IMG/VR virus record: IMGVR_UViG_3300050821_001428
Location: 62,001-126,000 of that record
Direction: 5' to 3' (one strand)
DNA from: a virus
Length of the DNA stretch: 64,000 nt
Below, in pieces: positions 34,406 through 43,215 of the stretch (position 1 is its first letter; each line of letters starts with the position of its first letter). Under the pieces are notes generated by a model. It did not search any database. It was not told the DNA's origin and saw only the letters and a program-made list of their open reading frames with translations. A program made the translations under genes and the position numbers.

Positions 34406-36079
34406 TTAACTAATCGAAGTAGTTACTGTCCCGGTTGTTAGGTTCAAGCCAAATGTAATGTTAATGTAATTTAGTGGGAAGGCTGGTTGATAGCTAAACG
34501 ATACACTGATCGTCGTTGGATTAAGACTAGTTAATGTCGCATTTGGTGCCGTGAACCCGACAATGATCTTTGATCCCTGAAGGATCTGTAGGATACTATT
34601 GATAGTGGTTTCCACAATCATTGGTGAATTAGCGTTGGCTATGATCTGACCGATGATCTGATTATCTAGCGTCTGCTGGATGCTTTCGATCATTACGAAC
34701 TGCGAGCGGACAACTGAAATTTCCTGACCAGATGAACCATCGGCAAGATCGACCGTAATACCCTGACGGCAACGAATACCGTTATTTATATTCTCTAATA
34801 CAAGTAGACCGTTAGCAGCGTCATTGTTTTTATCGGAAGGGGAACGGTTGTCAACGATAGATGAGAATCCGCTGATGTATTGGCGGGTCAGGGCACTCGA
34901 TGTTGCACGGGATACTAACGCTCCACCAATTGCAGCCGCAGCATACTGACCGCCGACCGTTATGGTTCCACCCTGAGCACCCGGTACATTGATATTGAAA
35001 GAGCTGGTATTTAGAAGGATACATTGCTTACTCAATGCGCCACCATAGTTGGAACGTAACGCGCTAGCATGAGTCCACAGCAGGCTATTTGGTGGTGACA
35101 GAGTACGTAGCTGCGCCGGGTTATAAGTACCATCTTCAGCTAAGACGGTCACCATGAAATCATTCTGTGAATTCTGATATGCGATATGTGCCTGAATCGA
35201 TTCAAAAATCTCAAGGATCTGAGCGTTAGTCGTAACGCTTGCATTATCAAATCCGACTACAGGAATGATAACATCCAAATTCGTAATAGAACGCAGAGTG
35301 TACAGTGTGTCACTCCAAGTCTGAGGGTTACCGATAGCTGTCGCCGTTGCTGGCTGCTGGGCACTTGTAGGATCACCCGGAGTTGCACGTTCAAATAAAG
35401 GCTGAAGGATAACTGACTGGGCACCATTCTGGAAAGCAAATGCTGCTGCTAGGGATAGCGGAGAATTGACGCCTGTGTATACAGTCAAACCATTGGATAG
35501 CGTATCGGTTGCCCATGCGTTACCAAATCGAGACTGAACCGCTCCAATGTCATACATGCGTATCGGATTCCAATAATCGGTTGGCGTATACGTATAAGTG
35601 ACGTTGACTAACTTAGGAACCCATGTGGTACCATCGTTGCTTGGATTAAAGGCACCACCTTGGATTGGGGTGAGCGTACCTGTTGAAGCAGAAGGGGTGA
35701 TTGAGTTTACGCCACCATCGGGTGGGCCTTCACCAGATTGTACCGAGTAATCCCCAGGGACGCTACCGGTGTGCTGGATATAACCGGTACCGGGTGGAGT
35801 ACCATAAGAAGGATTAATCGCATCCGTCATGCTCAAGACTTCAACAAGGACTGCATCATCATTAATTGACTCAATGGTCGGAAGCACCATCGGGGAACTA
35901 TTGACACCGAAGAGAATCGTATCTGTAACGGTTATAGGAGATAGCCCGCTAGCCGAATTACCAGGGACACCGACAAGGCATAGATTTGATCCAGAGATAA
36001 CGTTAGGTGTGATCTGTTGAGTGGTGATTCCGGTGACGGTCACTCCGGGAGGTGTATAATTCGAATTAGAGACAGACAT
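34406..36079 (-). CDS. Tail sheath protein
   Basis: A 557-residue contractile sheath subunit. The N-terminus TPPGVTVTGITTQQI is the conserved PGV(T/Y)V start of sheath proteins. The C-terminal third has the typical run: AAAIGGALVSRATSSALTRQ, a core VLENINNGIRCRQGITV, the helix EISVVRSQFVMIESIQQTLD, and a closing strand set (ISVSFSYQPAFPLNYINITF). The middle is a variable protruding domain. This gene makes the phage a myovirus. It starts 27 bp before the tube gene in the expected order. Confidence 0.93.
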   Translation of the reverse strand: MSVSNSNYTPPGVTVTGITTQQITPNVISGSNLCLVGVPGNSASGLSPITVTDTILFGVNSSPMVLPTIESINDDAVLVEVLSMTDAINPSYGTPPGTGYIQHTGSVPGDYSVQSGEGPPDGGVNSITPSASTGTLTPIQGGAFNPSNDGTTWVPKLVNVTYTYTPTDYWNPIRMYDIGAVQSRFGNAWATDTLSNGLTVYTGVNSPLSLAAAFAFQNGAQSVILQPLFERATPGDPTSAQQPATATAIGNPQTWSDTLYTLRSITNLDVIIPVVGFDNASVTTNAQILEIFESIQAHIAYQNSQNDFMVTVLAEDGTYNPAQLRTLSPPNSLLWTHASALRSNYGGALSKQCILLNTSSFNINVPGAQGGTITVGGQYAAAAIGGALVSRATSSALTRQYISGFSSIVDNRSPSDKNNDAANGLLVLENINNGIRCRQGITVDLADGSSGQEISVVRSQFVMIESIQQTLDNQIIGQIIANANSPMIVETTINSILQILQGSKIIVGFTAPNATLTSLNPTTISVSFSYQPAFPLNYINITFGLNLTTGTVTTSIS

Positions 36080-36115
36080 TATAAGATCACTTTTTAAATT
36101 GTAGGAAAACGAGGT

Positions 36116-36901
36116 TTATATATCTGATTCGGCAGAAGCCGGACTGGTGAACTCATAGAAATCCGTACCTACGTTGGTAGTCGGATCATTTAGTTGCAAA
36201 CTCTCTGTAACCGTTAGATCAACAACCTCGATTAGTGATGACCCTCCGTAATTAGAATTAGCGTTAGGAGTGGCTGAGTATAAGTCTCCCATAATCTCTA
36301 CGCTGTACCCGGCGCAATAAGCTAGCTTATCTTTGGCGTTCCAAGGGAGGGGGCTTTGTGTCTCTGAAATAGGGTAAATTCTGTCTGTATTTAGGAACGG
36401 CATATTGTAGTATCCGTAGGGAGTTTGATTCATATAGAAGTACAGACGCTGTATGAATTTATTACCCCATGGAGTAGCATCAGTGGTTGCTAGAATTTCC
36501 ACCAAAGCGTCACGAACCAAACCAAGGTCAGTTGAGGACTGTGCATATGCTTCAAATACTATCTGGCCGTGATACAGACGATGATAATACTTCATAAAGA
36601 CGCTCGGGTTCTGCGGATCGGGATCATATGGTGAGGGTAGCCATTCTTCATGGCCTACACCGGCATTAATATTATCTCGCTCTATATACTTAACCAAGAC
36701 AGCAGGTAGCGTGTATTCATCCTGATTGAATGAAACAGCTACTTTGGTCGCATTAATACGCTTGGATATATGTGCGTCGAAGGCATCTTGCATAGACTCA
36801 GCCGCCCAACGCTTAATGAACGTAACATATTGCCATGATGAAGTCTGCAACACATAATTACGAGGTGGTTGATAGAATTCGGGATCGTGAGTAAAGCTCA
36901 T
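36116..36901 (-). CDS. Tail terminator / neck protein (probable)
   Basis: A 261-residue protein immediately upstream of the sheath. It shows a mixed alpha/beta layout: SWQYVTFIKRWAAESMQDAF, DEYTLPAVLVKYIERDNINA, then IVFEAYAQSSTDLGLVRDAL and a following helix. Tail-terminator proteins that cap tube and sheath share this helix-strand-strand-helix core and occur in this gene position. The start ATG overlaps the stop of the preceding gene by 4 bp (ATGA). A head-completion protein is the alternative. Confidence 0.6.
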   Translation of the reverse strand: MSFTHDPEFYQPPRNYVLQTSSWQYVTFIKRWAAESMQDAFDAHISKRINATKVAVSFNQDEYTLPAVLVKYIERDNINAGVGHEEWLPSPYDPDPQNPSVFMKYYHRLYHGQIVFEAYAQSSTDLGLVRDALVEILATTDATPWGNKFIQRLYFYMNQTPYGYYNMPFLNTDRIYPISETQSPLPWNAKDKLAYCAGYSVEIMGDLYSATPNANSNYGGSSLIEVVDLTVTESLQLNDPTTNVGTDFYEFTSPASAESDI

Positions 36902-37659
36902 CTATCCACCTCTATGCTATACGCAATATCAAAATCCGGTATCTTGCTGATTTCACCAGCATATCCAATAATCATGCGATTATTATTTGCTGTGATAGGG
37001 CCATCTCCAACGCCGCGAGCACCACGGCGATTGACACCATGCATACTGATTGGACTCATTTGTTTCAATTGATAACGTTCGTAAGTTTCTGTGATACGGC
37101 CTTGATTATCTAATGCACACGTTATTAAGATATCATTATCACCAACCTCTGGATACCATGGCAGTTGTACAGTCGCCGTTTGCATACGTGTCAAAGCTCC
37201 CTGTTCGGATAATTTCCATTGATCTTCTGGGCGGTCGGGGAGGATGACATAAGTTAGGAAACCGGGACCATACCCACGATACTTAGGGGCAGGGACAAAC
37301 CAAGGGAACGGCTGTTCATTTGATTCGATAATTGTAAAGATATCGGGGTTGTCTGGGTCTTCTGATCCAAACCACTCTCCTGGTTGAGTCTCTATCGAGC
37401 AGATACCAATACCATGTGAAAGTACATCACCCCAATACTCAGATTGTCCCATAACATAATCAAAAGTAGCAACCTTCTGAGCAATCCCATCGGTAACATC
37501 CCTTGTCGTGTACATCTTTTTTATCAATACTGGCGTACCAATATATTGATAAACATCTGCCGATGTACGCCGTAAATCCCTAACCTCCCAAGGAACCCCC
37601 GGTGTATTAGCCAATGTTATAGATGTTACGTCAGTATACTGCGGGGGGTTCAGAGGCAT
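36898..37659 (-). CDS. Neck / head-tail joining protein of unknown type
   Basis: A 253-residue protein. I cannot match a family with certainty. It is beta-rich with tryptophan/proline clusters (QPFPWFVPAPKYRGYGPGFL, TATVQLPWYPEVGDNDILIT), typical of head-tail interface proteins. The frame extends two codons back to a TTG at 37665, but ATG 37659 is chosen; neither start has a clear ribosome site. It precedes the tail-terminator candidate with a 4-bp overlap, so the two are coupled. Confidence 0.55.
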   Translation of the reverse strand: MPLNPPQYTDVTSITLANTPGVPWEVRDLRRTSADVYQYIGTPVLIKKMYTTRDVTDGIAQKVATFDYVMGQSEYWGDVLSHGIGICSIETQPGEWFGSEDPDNPDIFTIIESNEQPFPWFVPAPKYRGYGPGFLTYVILPDRPEDQWKLSEQGALTRMQTATVQLPWYPEVGDNDILITCALDNQGRITETYERYQLKQMSPISMHGVNRRGARGVGDGPITANNNRMIIGYAGEISKIPDFDIAYSIEVDR

Positions 37660-37668
37660 ATTCAACCA

Positions 37669-37800
37669 TTATGCTCTGGGAATTAGGTAATCTGTGATAC
37701 AGGCTCCCAGGCATGTTGTATCTAATGAAGTCCAATCCTCACGGAATACCAATGTCCATGTACCCGTTGGTCCATGTGGTTGGGAACAGCAACTGGCGCT
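37669..37800 (-). pseudogene. Out-of-frame continuation of the 37722 gene, possible remnant
   Basis: In the frame one base back from the 107-residue gene, 43 codons are open from 37800 to a TAA at 37669-37671. They read through CSQPHGPTGTWTLVFREDW to TSLDTTCLGACITDYLIPRA, filling the otherwise empty gap before the next gene. The GPTG continues the collagen-like GPTGPS of the zero frame. WTLVFREDW..TSLDTT resembles the beginning of GH16/ConA-like folds. It may reflect a frameshift mutation, a programmed shift or a sequencing indel. Confidence 0.35.
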
Positions 37801-38045
37801 CTAGAGGGGCCAGTGGGACCAACGGGTAACGCCAAAGCAGCCTGTAACTCACTTAGAGCATCAGCAACGTATACCTGTGCGTCACTTACGGTAGTCGCAG
37901 CTTTAATCAAACTAGCCTTACCGCCCTTATTGATCATTACCTCCTGAGCATTGTGAATGGAGTTTGCTATCGATGTTAGATATGTTTGAATGCTCGTAAT
38001 ATACGTTTGGGCGACGGTAAGATCTATTTGTAATGAATTAGCCAT
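37722..38045 (-). CDS. Small helical protein with short collagen-like end
   Basis: A 107-residue protein of unknown function. Residues 1-70 are predicted helices (VAQTYITSIQTYLTSIANSI, VSDAQVYVADALSELQAALA). Then comes a single collagen-like turn PVGPTGPS and a 30-residue tail that looks non-native in this frame (PNHMDQRVHGHWYSVRIGLH). A trimeric coiled coil leading into a GPT linker is a usual design for short fibres, which suggests a small head or neck whisker. The abrupt tail and the continuation of a GPTG motif in the -1 frame raise the possibility that the true product is longer. Confidence 0.55.
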   Translation of the reverse strand: MANSLQIDLTVAQTYITSIQTYLTSIANSIHNAQEVMINKGGKASLIKAATTVSDAQVYVADALSELQAALALPVGPTGPSRAPVAVPNHMDQRVHGHWYSVRIGLH

Positions 38046-38054
38046 AAAGTTAAA

Positions 38055-38453
38055 TTACTTATGCGCAGGATGGTATAATGTATTTAGATTAGTAACGGAT
38101 ATACAGTTAACAGGGCCAATCTGCTTAGCAATCGATCTAATTTCTTTAATAGATGCATCGGCTTGGGTCACCGATATCAGATGCTTGTGCTCCTGCGCCC
38201 TAACCTCTGGGATAAACCCCAATGTGATATTTTTCAGAGAAACACGGAGCTTATTGCCTCGTTTACATTGTTGGACGAGAACTGATTGTGTGTTCGTCTT
38301 TAAACGGTGGAAAATCTCCTGTGTTAACATCTTCTGGTTATGATTTTCCATATTAGAATGGGCACGCTCCTGATGAAGAGTGTAAATAACCACCGCCGTA
38401 AGCATTGCGTAGGCTACTACGTGCCAATTTATCTTGCTAAATAAATTACGCAA
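38055..38453 (-). CDS. Membrane-anchored small protein
   Basis: A 132-residue protein with one N-terminal membrane helix (WHVVAYAMLTAVVIYTLHQE) after a short basic head (RNLFSKIN), so probably N-in with the rest outside, or an uncleaved signal anchor. The remainder is basic and partly helical with two cysteines. The only start is a TTG at 38453, which has a full AGGAGG ribosome site ten bases before it, so the TTG is well supported. A membrane protein among neck genes may be a spanin- or exclusion-like factor; nothing identifies it. Confidence 0.6.
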   Translation of the reverse strand: MRNLFSKINWHVVAYAMLTAVVIYTLHQERAHSNMENHNQKMLTQEIFHRLKTNTQSVLVQQCKRGNKLRVSLKNITLGFIPEVRAQEHKHLISVTQADASIKEIRSIAKQIGPVNCISVTNLNTLYHPAHK

Positions 38454-38503
38454 TTTGATATAACCTCCTATATATTAGACACACCGATTTGTTAGTTATA
38501 TAA

Positions 38504-39586
38504 CTAAAAACCTCGATATACGCCCCGAGTTGAATAGTTCGAATAGGGATATAAACGCCCTGCTTTGGATAGAGTAAGTAATGCAGAGTGGCCCAGGCGA
38601 AGTTCGGTTCTCTTCATGAGGCGAACAGCAGCGATATAGTCCTCGTATTCAATTTGATAGATCTGCCCCCACGCTTGTTGATAACGAGTACGGTCAGCCC
38701 AAACCAACTGTCCCTGTCCGGTTGGGGTGAAGATTTCCGTATAAGAACGCATGAGGTGGCGGATAGTCAATACTAATACGCCCTTTGTTAGCAGGGGCAT
38801 ATTGGGATTCGGTACAGCACCGGCATGTGCTGTAAAATTGTCAATAGTGTAATTAGTAGGAGGCATCTGCACGTTGATATCGAACAGAGCTTCGGGGATA
38901 AACCGGGAGATTTTCTCCTTGTCGAAATGATTCAAAGTACGGTCGCGCAGCCACGGACCTCCTTCATTAGAATCAAACACATCTTCAAGGCGCATCCAGA
39001 CCGAATCGGTAATCTGATCTATCGCTGTCGGCTCAGGTAGATTAAAGGGATCAACTACCGTAAACGATGTAATAACCGAACGCTTCTCGCCTGTAACGAG
39101 GTTGAATTGTGCAGTAGCTATATAAGGGCCAATAGCTTGGGTTTCTGTCCATAATAGGGTAGCTTCTCCGCTATCAAGGATCGTGCCTCTATCGGAGATC
39201 GTCGTTAAAAATGTACCAGGGGTATTGAATGCAATTACGGCACCATTAGTTCCGCCCGATACACCGGTAATCTTAGTACCGTTAACGCCTGTATAAGTGA
39301 ATTCTTCAACACCGATACTATCCTGAATAAATACGGTTCCTGACGATGGTATATCCTCTAAGGACTGAAAATTAATTTCGGTCACCGGTAGAGTATAAGA
39401 AACCCCACCATCCGTCATCTGTAGTACGGTCGGTGTTTGTACGGTATAGTTGACCCCAGTGACTTGATCGGCGGTTACTGGCTGTCCGTTGATTTCAAGA
39501 TTACAAAGCAGATTAAGACTATCTCCTTGAAATACCGAACCTAAGTATGAATTATATACGCCAAGACTCAATTTAAACACCACCAT
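38504..39586 (-). CDS. Head-tail connector / neck structural protein
   Basis: A 360-residue protein, first gene of the minus-strand tail operon. The N-terminal ~170 residues are beta-rich (FQGDSLNLLCNLEINGQPVT, GTVFIQDSIGVEEFTYTGV), with an Ig- or BppU-like look. The C-terminal part is helical with charged segments (DSVWMRLEDVFDSNEGGPW, RTRYQQAWGQIYQIEYEDYI). Connector proteins of large myoviruses often mix such domains. The frame extends to a TTG at 39598, but ATG 39586 avoids overlap with the divergent side. No ribosome site is clear for either start. Confidence 0.5.
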   Translation of the reverse strand: MVVFKLSLGVYNSYLGSVFQGDSLNLLCNLEINGQPVTADQVTGVNYTVQTPTVLQMTDGGVSYTLPVTEINFQSLEDIPSSGTVFIQDSIGVEEFTYTGVNGTKITGVSGGTNGAVIAFNTPGTFLTTISDRGTILDSGEATLLWTETQAIGPYIATAQFNLVTGEKRSVITSFTVVDPFNLPEPTAIDQITDSVWMRLEDVFDSNEGGPWLRDRTLNHFDKEKISRFIPEALFDINVQMPPTNYTIDNFTAHAGAVPNPNMPLLTKGVLVLTIRHLMRSYTEIFTPTGQGQLVWADRTRYQQAWGQIYQIEYEDYIAAVRLMKRTELRLGHSALLTLSKAGRLYPYSNYSTRGVYRGF

Positions 39587-39659
39587 ATAGGAATGCAATC
39601 AAGGTCACTAGCACCAGTAAACAAGATATGTAGAGAACAAGCATCATCTATTATCGATC

Positions 39660-39668
39660 TGCTAGAAT
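39660..39668 (+). promoter_or_regulatory. Extended -10 promoter of the 39.7-41.1 kb cassette
   Basis: TGCTAGAAT is an extended -10 box. It ends nine bases before the ATG at 39677, so the transcript would have almost no leader. No ribosome site is present. No good -35 is seen, as expected when an extended -10 is used. Confidence 0.45.
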
Positions 39669-39676
39669 GTATTCAT

Positions 39677-40180
39677 ATGAACGTAGAATATAAAGCCGTA
39701 CTGATTTACAATTACTCGGACGGGGGATTCGTGGGCTACGGAATCCAGGGGTTAAATAAACTTCAGAGTACCAACATTTGGACCGAAGGAGAAGAAGTCG
39801 ATCTTTTTAATAGGTTGCAAGCCCTAAACGAATCCAACGATATCAAATCATGCTGGCCACATCCTCAAGATCCGGATGTGGTGTCGCTACTAGACGATCA
39901 TAACTTCCACCCAATCGAATATACCGTTACTGACGTTATTGATAAGGATCGTTCCACCTTGGTATATGAGCAGATTGAAGATCGAGATATAACAGGAATC
40001 ACAACTGGTAAATTTGTAGACGGAGATATTGATTTGTCCCGCAGCGATGTGGTATATAAATCAATTCAGATTCCTAAGAATCCATCGGATATGAAGATGC
40101 GCCTTCAAGATGCAATGGAAACTATTGCTAGACGTAGGGTTGCGAATAGTCAAGCTAGACGTGCTAGACTAGAGATATGA
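39677..40180 (+). CDS. Unknown acidic/basic helical protein
   Basis: A 167-residue protein of unknown function. It begins MNVEYKAVLIYNYSDGGFVG with an alpha/beta look and ends in an arginine-rich helix (METIARRRVANSQARRARLE). The frame is open back to an ATG at 39593 without any ribosome site. The -10 box at 39663-39668 would lie inside that longer version, so ATG 39677 is preferred. It overlaps the phosphoesterase gene by 4 bp (ATGA), which suggests the two proteins act together or are at least co-translated. Confidence 0.6.
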   Translation: MNVEYKAVLIYNYSDGGFVGYGIQGLNKLQSTNIWTEGEEVDLFNRLQALNESNDIKSCWPHPQDPDVVSLLDDHNFHPIEYTVTDVIDKDRSTLVYEQIEDRDITGITTGKFVDGDIDLSRSDVVYKSIQIPKNPSDMKMRLQDAMETIARRRVANSQARRARLEI

Positions 40181-40965
40181 GCGATTCATTCCTAATAGGT
40201 GATGTTCAGGGCCAAGATGCCCTACTTAAGCGACTCTTGATCCAAGAGGGCTTAATGAGCGAGGCCGGTGAACGGCTCCGTCCAGAAGTCACTGTGATCC
40301 AACTCGGTGACCTGGGACATTTTGCAAGATATCATATGGGTAGTGATCGTATCGATCCAGAAAACGATGAGGCTTGCTTCAAGCTGCTTGAGGATGGAGT
40401 GATCGACTTGATGCTTTGGGGCAATCATGATCGTCCTATCATGTGCCACCTAAGCATAGACAATATCTTTGGTGGATACCTAGCGCCGTCACTAGATTTC
40501 GTTCATAAAGTTCAGGGACTTAGAGCACAGGGTAAGATCAAACTTGCTCAATCTATTGACGGATTCTTACTAACCCACGCGGGCTTACATTCTCATTGGG
40601 AGCATATGGATATCACTGATCCAGAGGATATCGCTGGCATACTAAATTCATATGACGAATTCCACTTCGATGGCGCATCGTCCGTACATAGAGAGGTCGA
40701 ACAGTTTATCGACACGATTGGACCAACACGCGGAGGCCGGGACAAATTTGGTGGCATCTTGTGGCGCGATAATAATGATGAGCCTTTATGGAATGGTGTA
40801 CGCCAAATCTATGGCCACTCGGCATATGAAACAGTACAGACGCAACCCTCACGAAGTGAGGTTTCATATTGCCTCGATGTGAGTAAATACGATCGTATTG
40901 GTGGGATTTGGCTACCAAGCGAAAAGATCGTCACAATCGGGTTAGATGATGTTACCCTCGACTAG
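40177..40965 (+). CDS. Calcineurin-like metallophosphoesterase
   Basis: A 262-residue phosphatase of the ApaH/PrpA type. Metal-site motifs are in order: LIGDVQGQ (D9), VIQLGDLGH (D45), LWGNHDRP (N83-H84-D85), LLTHAGLH and QIYGHSAYE near the end. The first motif has Q for the common H (GD-x-Q-G), and the usual D-R-G after the second aspartate is missing, so activity may be altered in substrate range but the metal ligands look sufficient. Possible substrates are phosphoproteins, diadenosine polyphosphates or nucleic-acid ends. It is in a plus-strand cassette between two structural blocks. Confidence 0.85.
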   Translation: MSDSFLIGDVQGQDALLKRLLIQEGLMSEAGERLRPEVTVIQLGDLGHFARYHMGSDRIDPENDEACFKLLEDGVIDLMLWGNHDRPIMCHLSIDNIFGGYLAPSLDFVHKVQGLRAQGKIKLAQSIDGFLLTHAGLHSHWEHMDITDPEDIAGILNSYDEFHFDGASSVHREVEQFIDTIGPTRGGRDKFGGILWRDNNDEPLWNGVRQIYGHSAYETVQTQPSRSEVSYCLDVSKYDRIGGIWLPSEKIVTIGLDDVTLD

Positions 40966-41095
40966 AATCGTGCTGGTTGTCGTAGCTTGTACATCTTTTG
41001 CCTTACTAGGCATTGTAAATCTATTTACTGGCGATACTAATGCAGGTATCGCTAGCATTTTGCTAGCGATAGCAAATGCTTTATTGCTACTTTAA
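40946..41095 (+). CDS. Two-helix small membrane protein (49 aa)
   Basis: A short gene overlapping the phosphoesterase end by 20 bp, starting at an ATG-ATG pair. It encodes two hydrophobic helices (IVLVVVACTSFALLGIVNLF and ASILLAIANALLLL) separated by a short polar turn (TGDTNAG), so both ends would be on the same membrane side. The size and layout fit small holins or superinfection-exclusion peptides. The stop overlaps the end of a convergent structural gene by 9 bp. It is too short for confident function assignment. Confidence 0.55.
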   Translation: MMLPSTRIVLVVVACTSFALLGIVNLFTGDTNAGIASILLAIANALLLL

Positions 41096-41407
41096 CCTAT
41101 ATGGCTGATATAGGTCGTTAGTACGATCTGATGATAACGAGTCTGGGGACCAATACACTTCTGTTAGCGTATTAGAAGTATCTACTTCCCAATAGTAATC
41201 ATTTAAATCAGATTGCACCTGTACTTGTTGCCCAGATATATCGGTCGGTTGATATATATACCCCATAATAGGATACGTATTGTAACCCGCTTCGATCCCT
41301 AAGGTAGTAGTCGTTGTATTTTCGACCACCCATTGTTTTTCAATTGAAATATCAAGGCTAGGTGCTACATTCTCTGTAATATTGATATTTGTATTATGAG
41401 TAGGCAT
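41087..41407 (-). CDS. Small virion-associated protein of the fibre locus
   Basis: A 106-residue protein of unknown function. It is threonine/asparagine-rich at the start (THNTNINITENVAPSLDISI) and beta-rich later (IMGYIYQPTDISGQQVQVQS, then NDYYWEVDTSNTLTEVYW), a composition shared with fibre-tip or chaperone proteins. It is the last gene of the minus-strand fibre block and directly follows the 209-residue protein by ten bases. Confidence 0.5.
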   Translation of the reverse strand: MPTHNTNINITENVAPSLDISIEKQWVVENTTTTTLGIEAGYNTYPIMGYIYQPTDISGQQVQVQSDLNDYYWEVDTSNTLTEVYWSPDSLSSDRTNDLYQPYRLK

Positions 41408-41416
41408 TGCTAATCG

Positions 41417-42046
41417 TTACTGATTTAAGAATTCCCAAGATAATACAAGGGTATCTCCCTCTGTCAACCCAAGTGGAGCAAAATTAGCCTTAGCAAATAG
41501 ATTACCACCTGTTACAGTAGAAACACCCGGAGGATTTCCTTGGGTAACAGGATCATTAGTAACTAGCGTAGATAATGCCGTAGTACCCTTCTGTGCCCGC
41601 ACAACCGTTAGAGTAGTCGTACCCGAACCGGCTGTGACTTGCATAACCTCAGTGCGTATCTGGATATATCCGCCATTTCCGGGGGTTAAAGGAGTATTAG
41701 TGACGACTTGAGTACCGCTAAATGATCCAATTACAGTCGATGACGATTGTAGTACACCGACAAGGGGTACCGTAAATACATCGGAGATACCAGCTTCGGA
41801 GATAGTAATAGAACCACTTGGTTGAATCGTACCTGTAATCTTTAGAGTATCATTAGTCGTAACTGTCGTAACAGCCGATGCAGTGGCTAGAACCCGAGGC
41901 CCAGCTTCTTTGAACAAGGCGATATCAGTAGCCGCAGACGTTAGGGCAAGCGGATTACTACCTGAAGATAGATAGTAGGAAATTGGACTGCCAGCCATTA
42001 TGCTGACCGCCATCGACTTTCCTGTATTCGTTAATACATAAGCCAT
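41417..42046 (-). CDS. Fibre-associated structural protein
   Basis: A 209-residue beta-rich protein, consisting of threonine/serine/glycine/valine strands. The opening MAYVLTNTGKSMAVSIMAGS and later RVLATASAVTTVTTNDTLKI, then GTIQPSGSITISEAGISD, match the type of phage protein in which a tail fibre or lectin domain is described (the ISEAG-type motif occurs in several virion proteins). It ends GDTLVLSWEFLNQ. It may be a short fibre or decoration protein. The name is inferred from composition and position. Confidence 0.55.
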   Translation of the reverse strand: MAYVLTNTGKSMAVSIMAGSPISYYLSSGSNPLALTSAATDIALFKEAGPRVLATASAVTTVTTNDTLKITGTIQPSGSITISEAGISDVFTVPLVGVLQSSSTVIGSFSGTQVVTNTPLTPGNGGYIQIRTEVMQVTAGSGTTTLTVVRAQKGTTALSTLVTNDPVTQGNPPGVSTVTGGNLFAKANFAPLGLTEGDTLVLSWEFLNQ

Positions 42047-42054
42047 TACATTTA

Positions 42055-43113
42055 TTATGCCGATGGTACTTCATAGAAACCTTGGCCAAATAATGTTTGC
42101 AAATGTCTGAAATATTTATCATATTCAGGGCCAATCGCTGCTAGCGAAAATCTTTGTATTGTTTCGGTACGAAAAATAGTCCGATGAAGAGATGTTAGCT
42201 GCTGTGCCTCAGCGACTGCGTTACAGAATGATGCAATCGAATTACAACGCCATTTTGGAGATATGTTCTCTGCAAATGCCCCCCAATTAGTTGTAATTGC
42301 TGGCGTACCCATAAACAAGGATTCAATAGTCACACCGCCAAACGGTTCGATATATAGTGTAGGGGCTAATAGGGCAATTGCTCCACCCATTAATTTCGAA
42401 CGTTCCTGAGGTCCGACAACGCCATGATATTCAACCCAATTAGGTAGAGGGTAATTGCCTGACCCAGCTATATGTAGTGGTAATCCGGTACGTTCAGCTA
42501 CTTCAAGAACAATTTGTAATCCCTTGCGTTCGATGAGTCTGCCTACATAAAGAAGATAATTACGATCATTAGACATGTATTTTGATGGAAATTCGCACTT
42601 ATCGAAATAGTTCGGGATTACCGTATCATAAAAACGTCCATTCAGATCATGGGCATCATTGATTTGACTTCCATAAACCGAATGCATCCAAGCAAAAGAT
42701 TCAAATACATGGTGTGTATCCGGAATAATCCCCGAATATCCAATGCCGAATTCGCAAACTATATGATTAGGAAATGCTTCCTTAATTGGTAGCTGCGCCC
42801 GTCCACCAATAAGACAGATGATATCGTGTTGTTCGATGCGATCTTTAATCAACATGATAGATTTATCATTAAAGCGTTTGAAAATACGGTTATCGGGATT
42901 AAATTCGGGTATAAATCCATCGAGATATTTCTCATCGGTAACGGCTAGGTATTCCGTGCATCTAGCTTCGTTTTCAACACCGGCATAAAGGTAAACTTCA
43001 TGCCCTTGGTCCATCATCATGTCACAGAATTTCTTGACTTTTTGTGTATACGCGCACCATGAATATTCAGCAGTAGTGCAAGTATGAGGTAAGCTAGGGA
43101 TATGAAGGCGCAT
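42055..43113 (-). CDS. Glycosyltransferase, GT-B fold (family 4-like)
   Basis: A 352-residue sugar transferase. The C-terminal domain has NYLLYVGRLIERKGLQIVLE, then LPLHIAGSGN, and the donor-site pattern YIEPFGGVTIESLFMGTPAI (E-x7-E type), with a histidine-rich acceptor half earlier (DTHHVFESFAWMHSVYG). It lies directly downstream of the giant collagen-like fibre on the same strand, so it might decorate fibre threonine/serine residues; alternatively it could modify host surface sugars to block superinfection. Codon usage matches the neighbours rather than the GC-rich fibre segments. Confidence 0.85.
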   Translation of the reverse strand: MRLHIPSLPHTCTTAEYSWCAYTQKVKKFCDMMMDQGHEVYLYAGVENEARCTEYLAVTDEKYLDGFIPEFNPDNRIFKRFNDKSIMLIKDRIEQHDIICLIGGRAQLPIKEAFPNHIVCEFGIGYSGIIPDTHHVFESFAWMHSVYGSQINDAHDLNGRFYDTVIPNYFDKCEFPSKYMSNDRNYLLYVGRLIERKGLQIVLEVAERTGLPLHIAGSGNYPLPNWVEYHGVVGPQERSKLMGGAIALLAPTLYIEPFGGVTIESLFMGTPAITTNWGAFAENISPKWRCNSIASFCNAVAEAQQLTSLHRTIFRTETIQRFSLAAIGPEYDKYFRHLQTLFGQGFYEVPSA

Positions 43114-43215
43114 AGCTTATATTATATCATACTAAAAGAAAAATCCACCGGGATCGAATCGAACCTACTGATTAGCGATACGCCGTAGTGCCGCGCGATT
43201 TGTTGCGACTAGGTA

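Noticed and set aside
39593-39676. Upstream ATG extension of the 39677 gene
   Set aside because: No ribosome site, and an extended -10 box lies inside the extension; the ATG at 39677 fits the promoter better.
43135-43175. tRNA-like T-arm (GGTTCGATTCGATCC on the minus strand)
   Set aside because: The flanking bases do not form a T-stem, and no anticodon arm, D arm or acceptor stem could be built around it; it reads better as decayed coding sequence.
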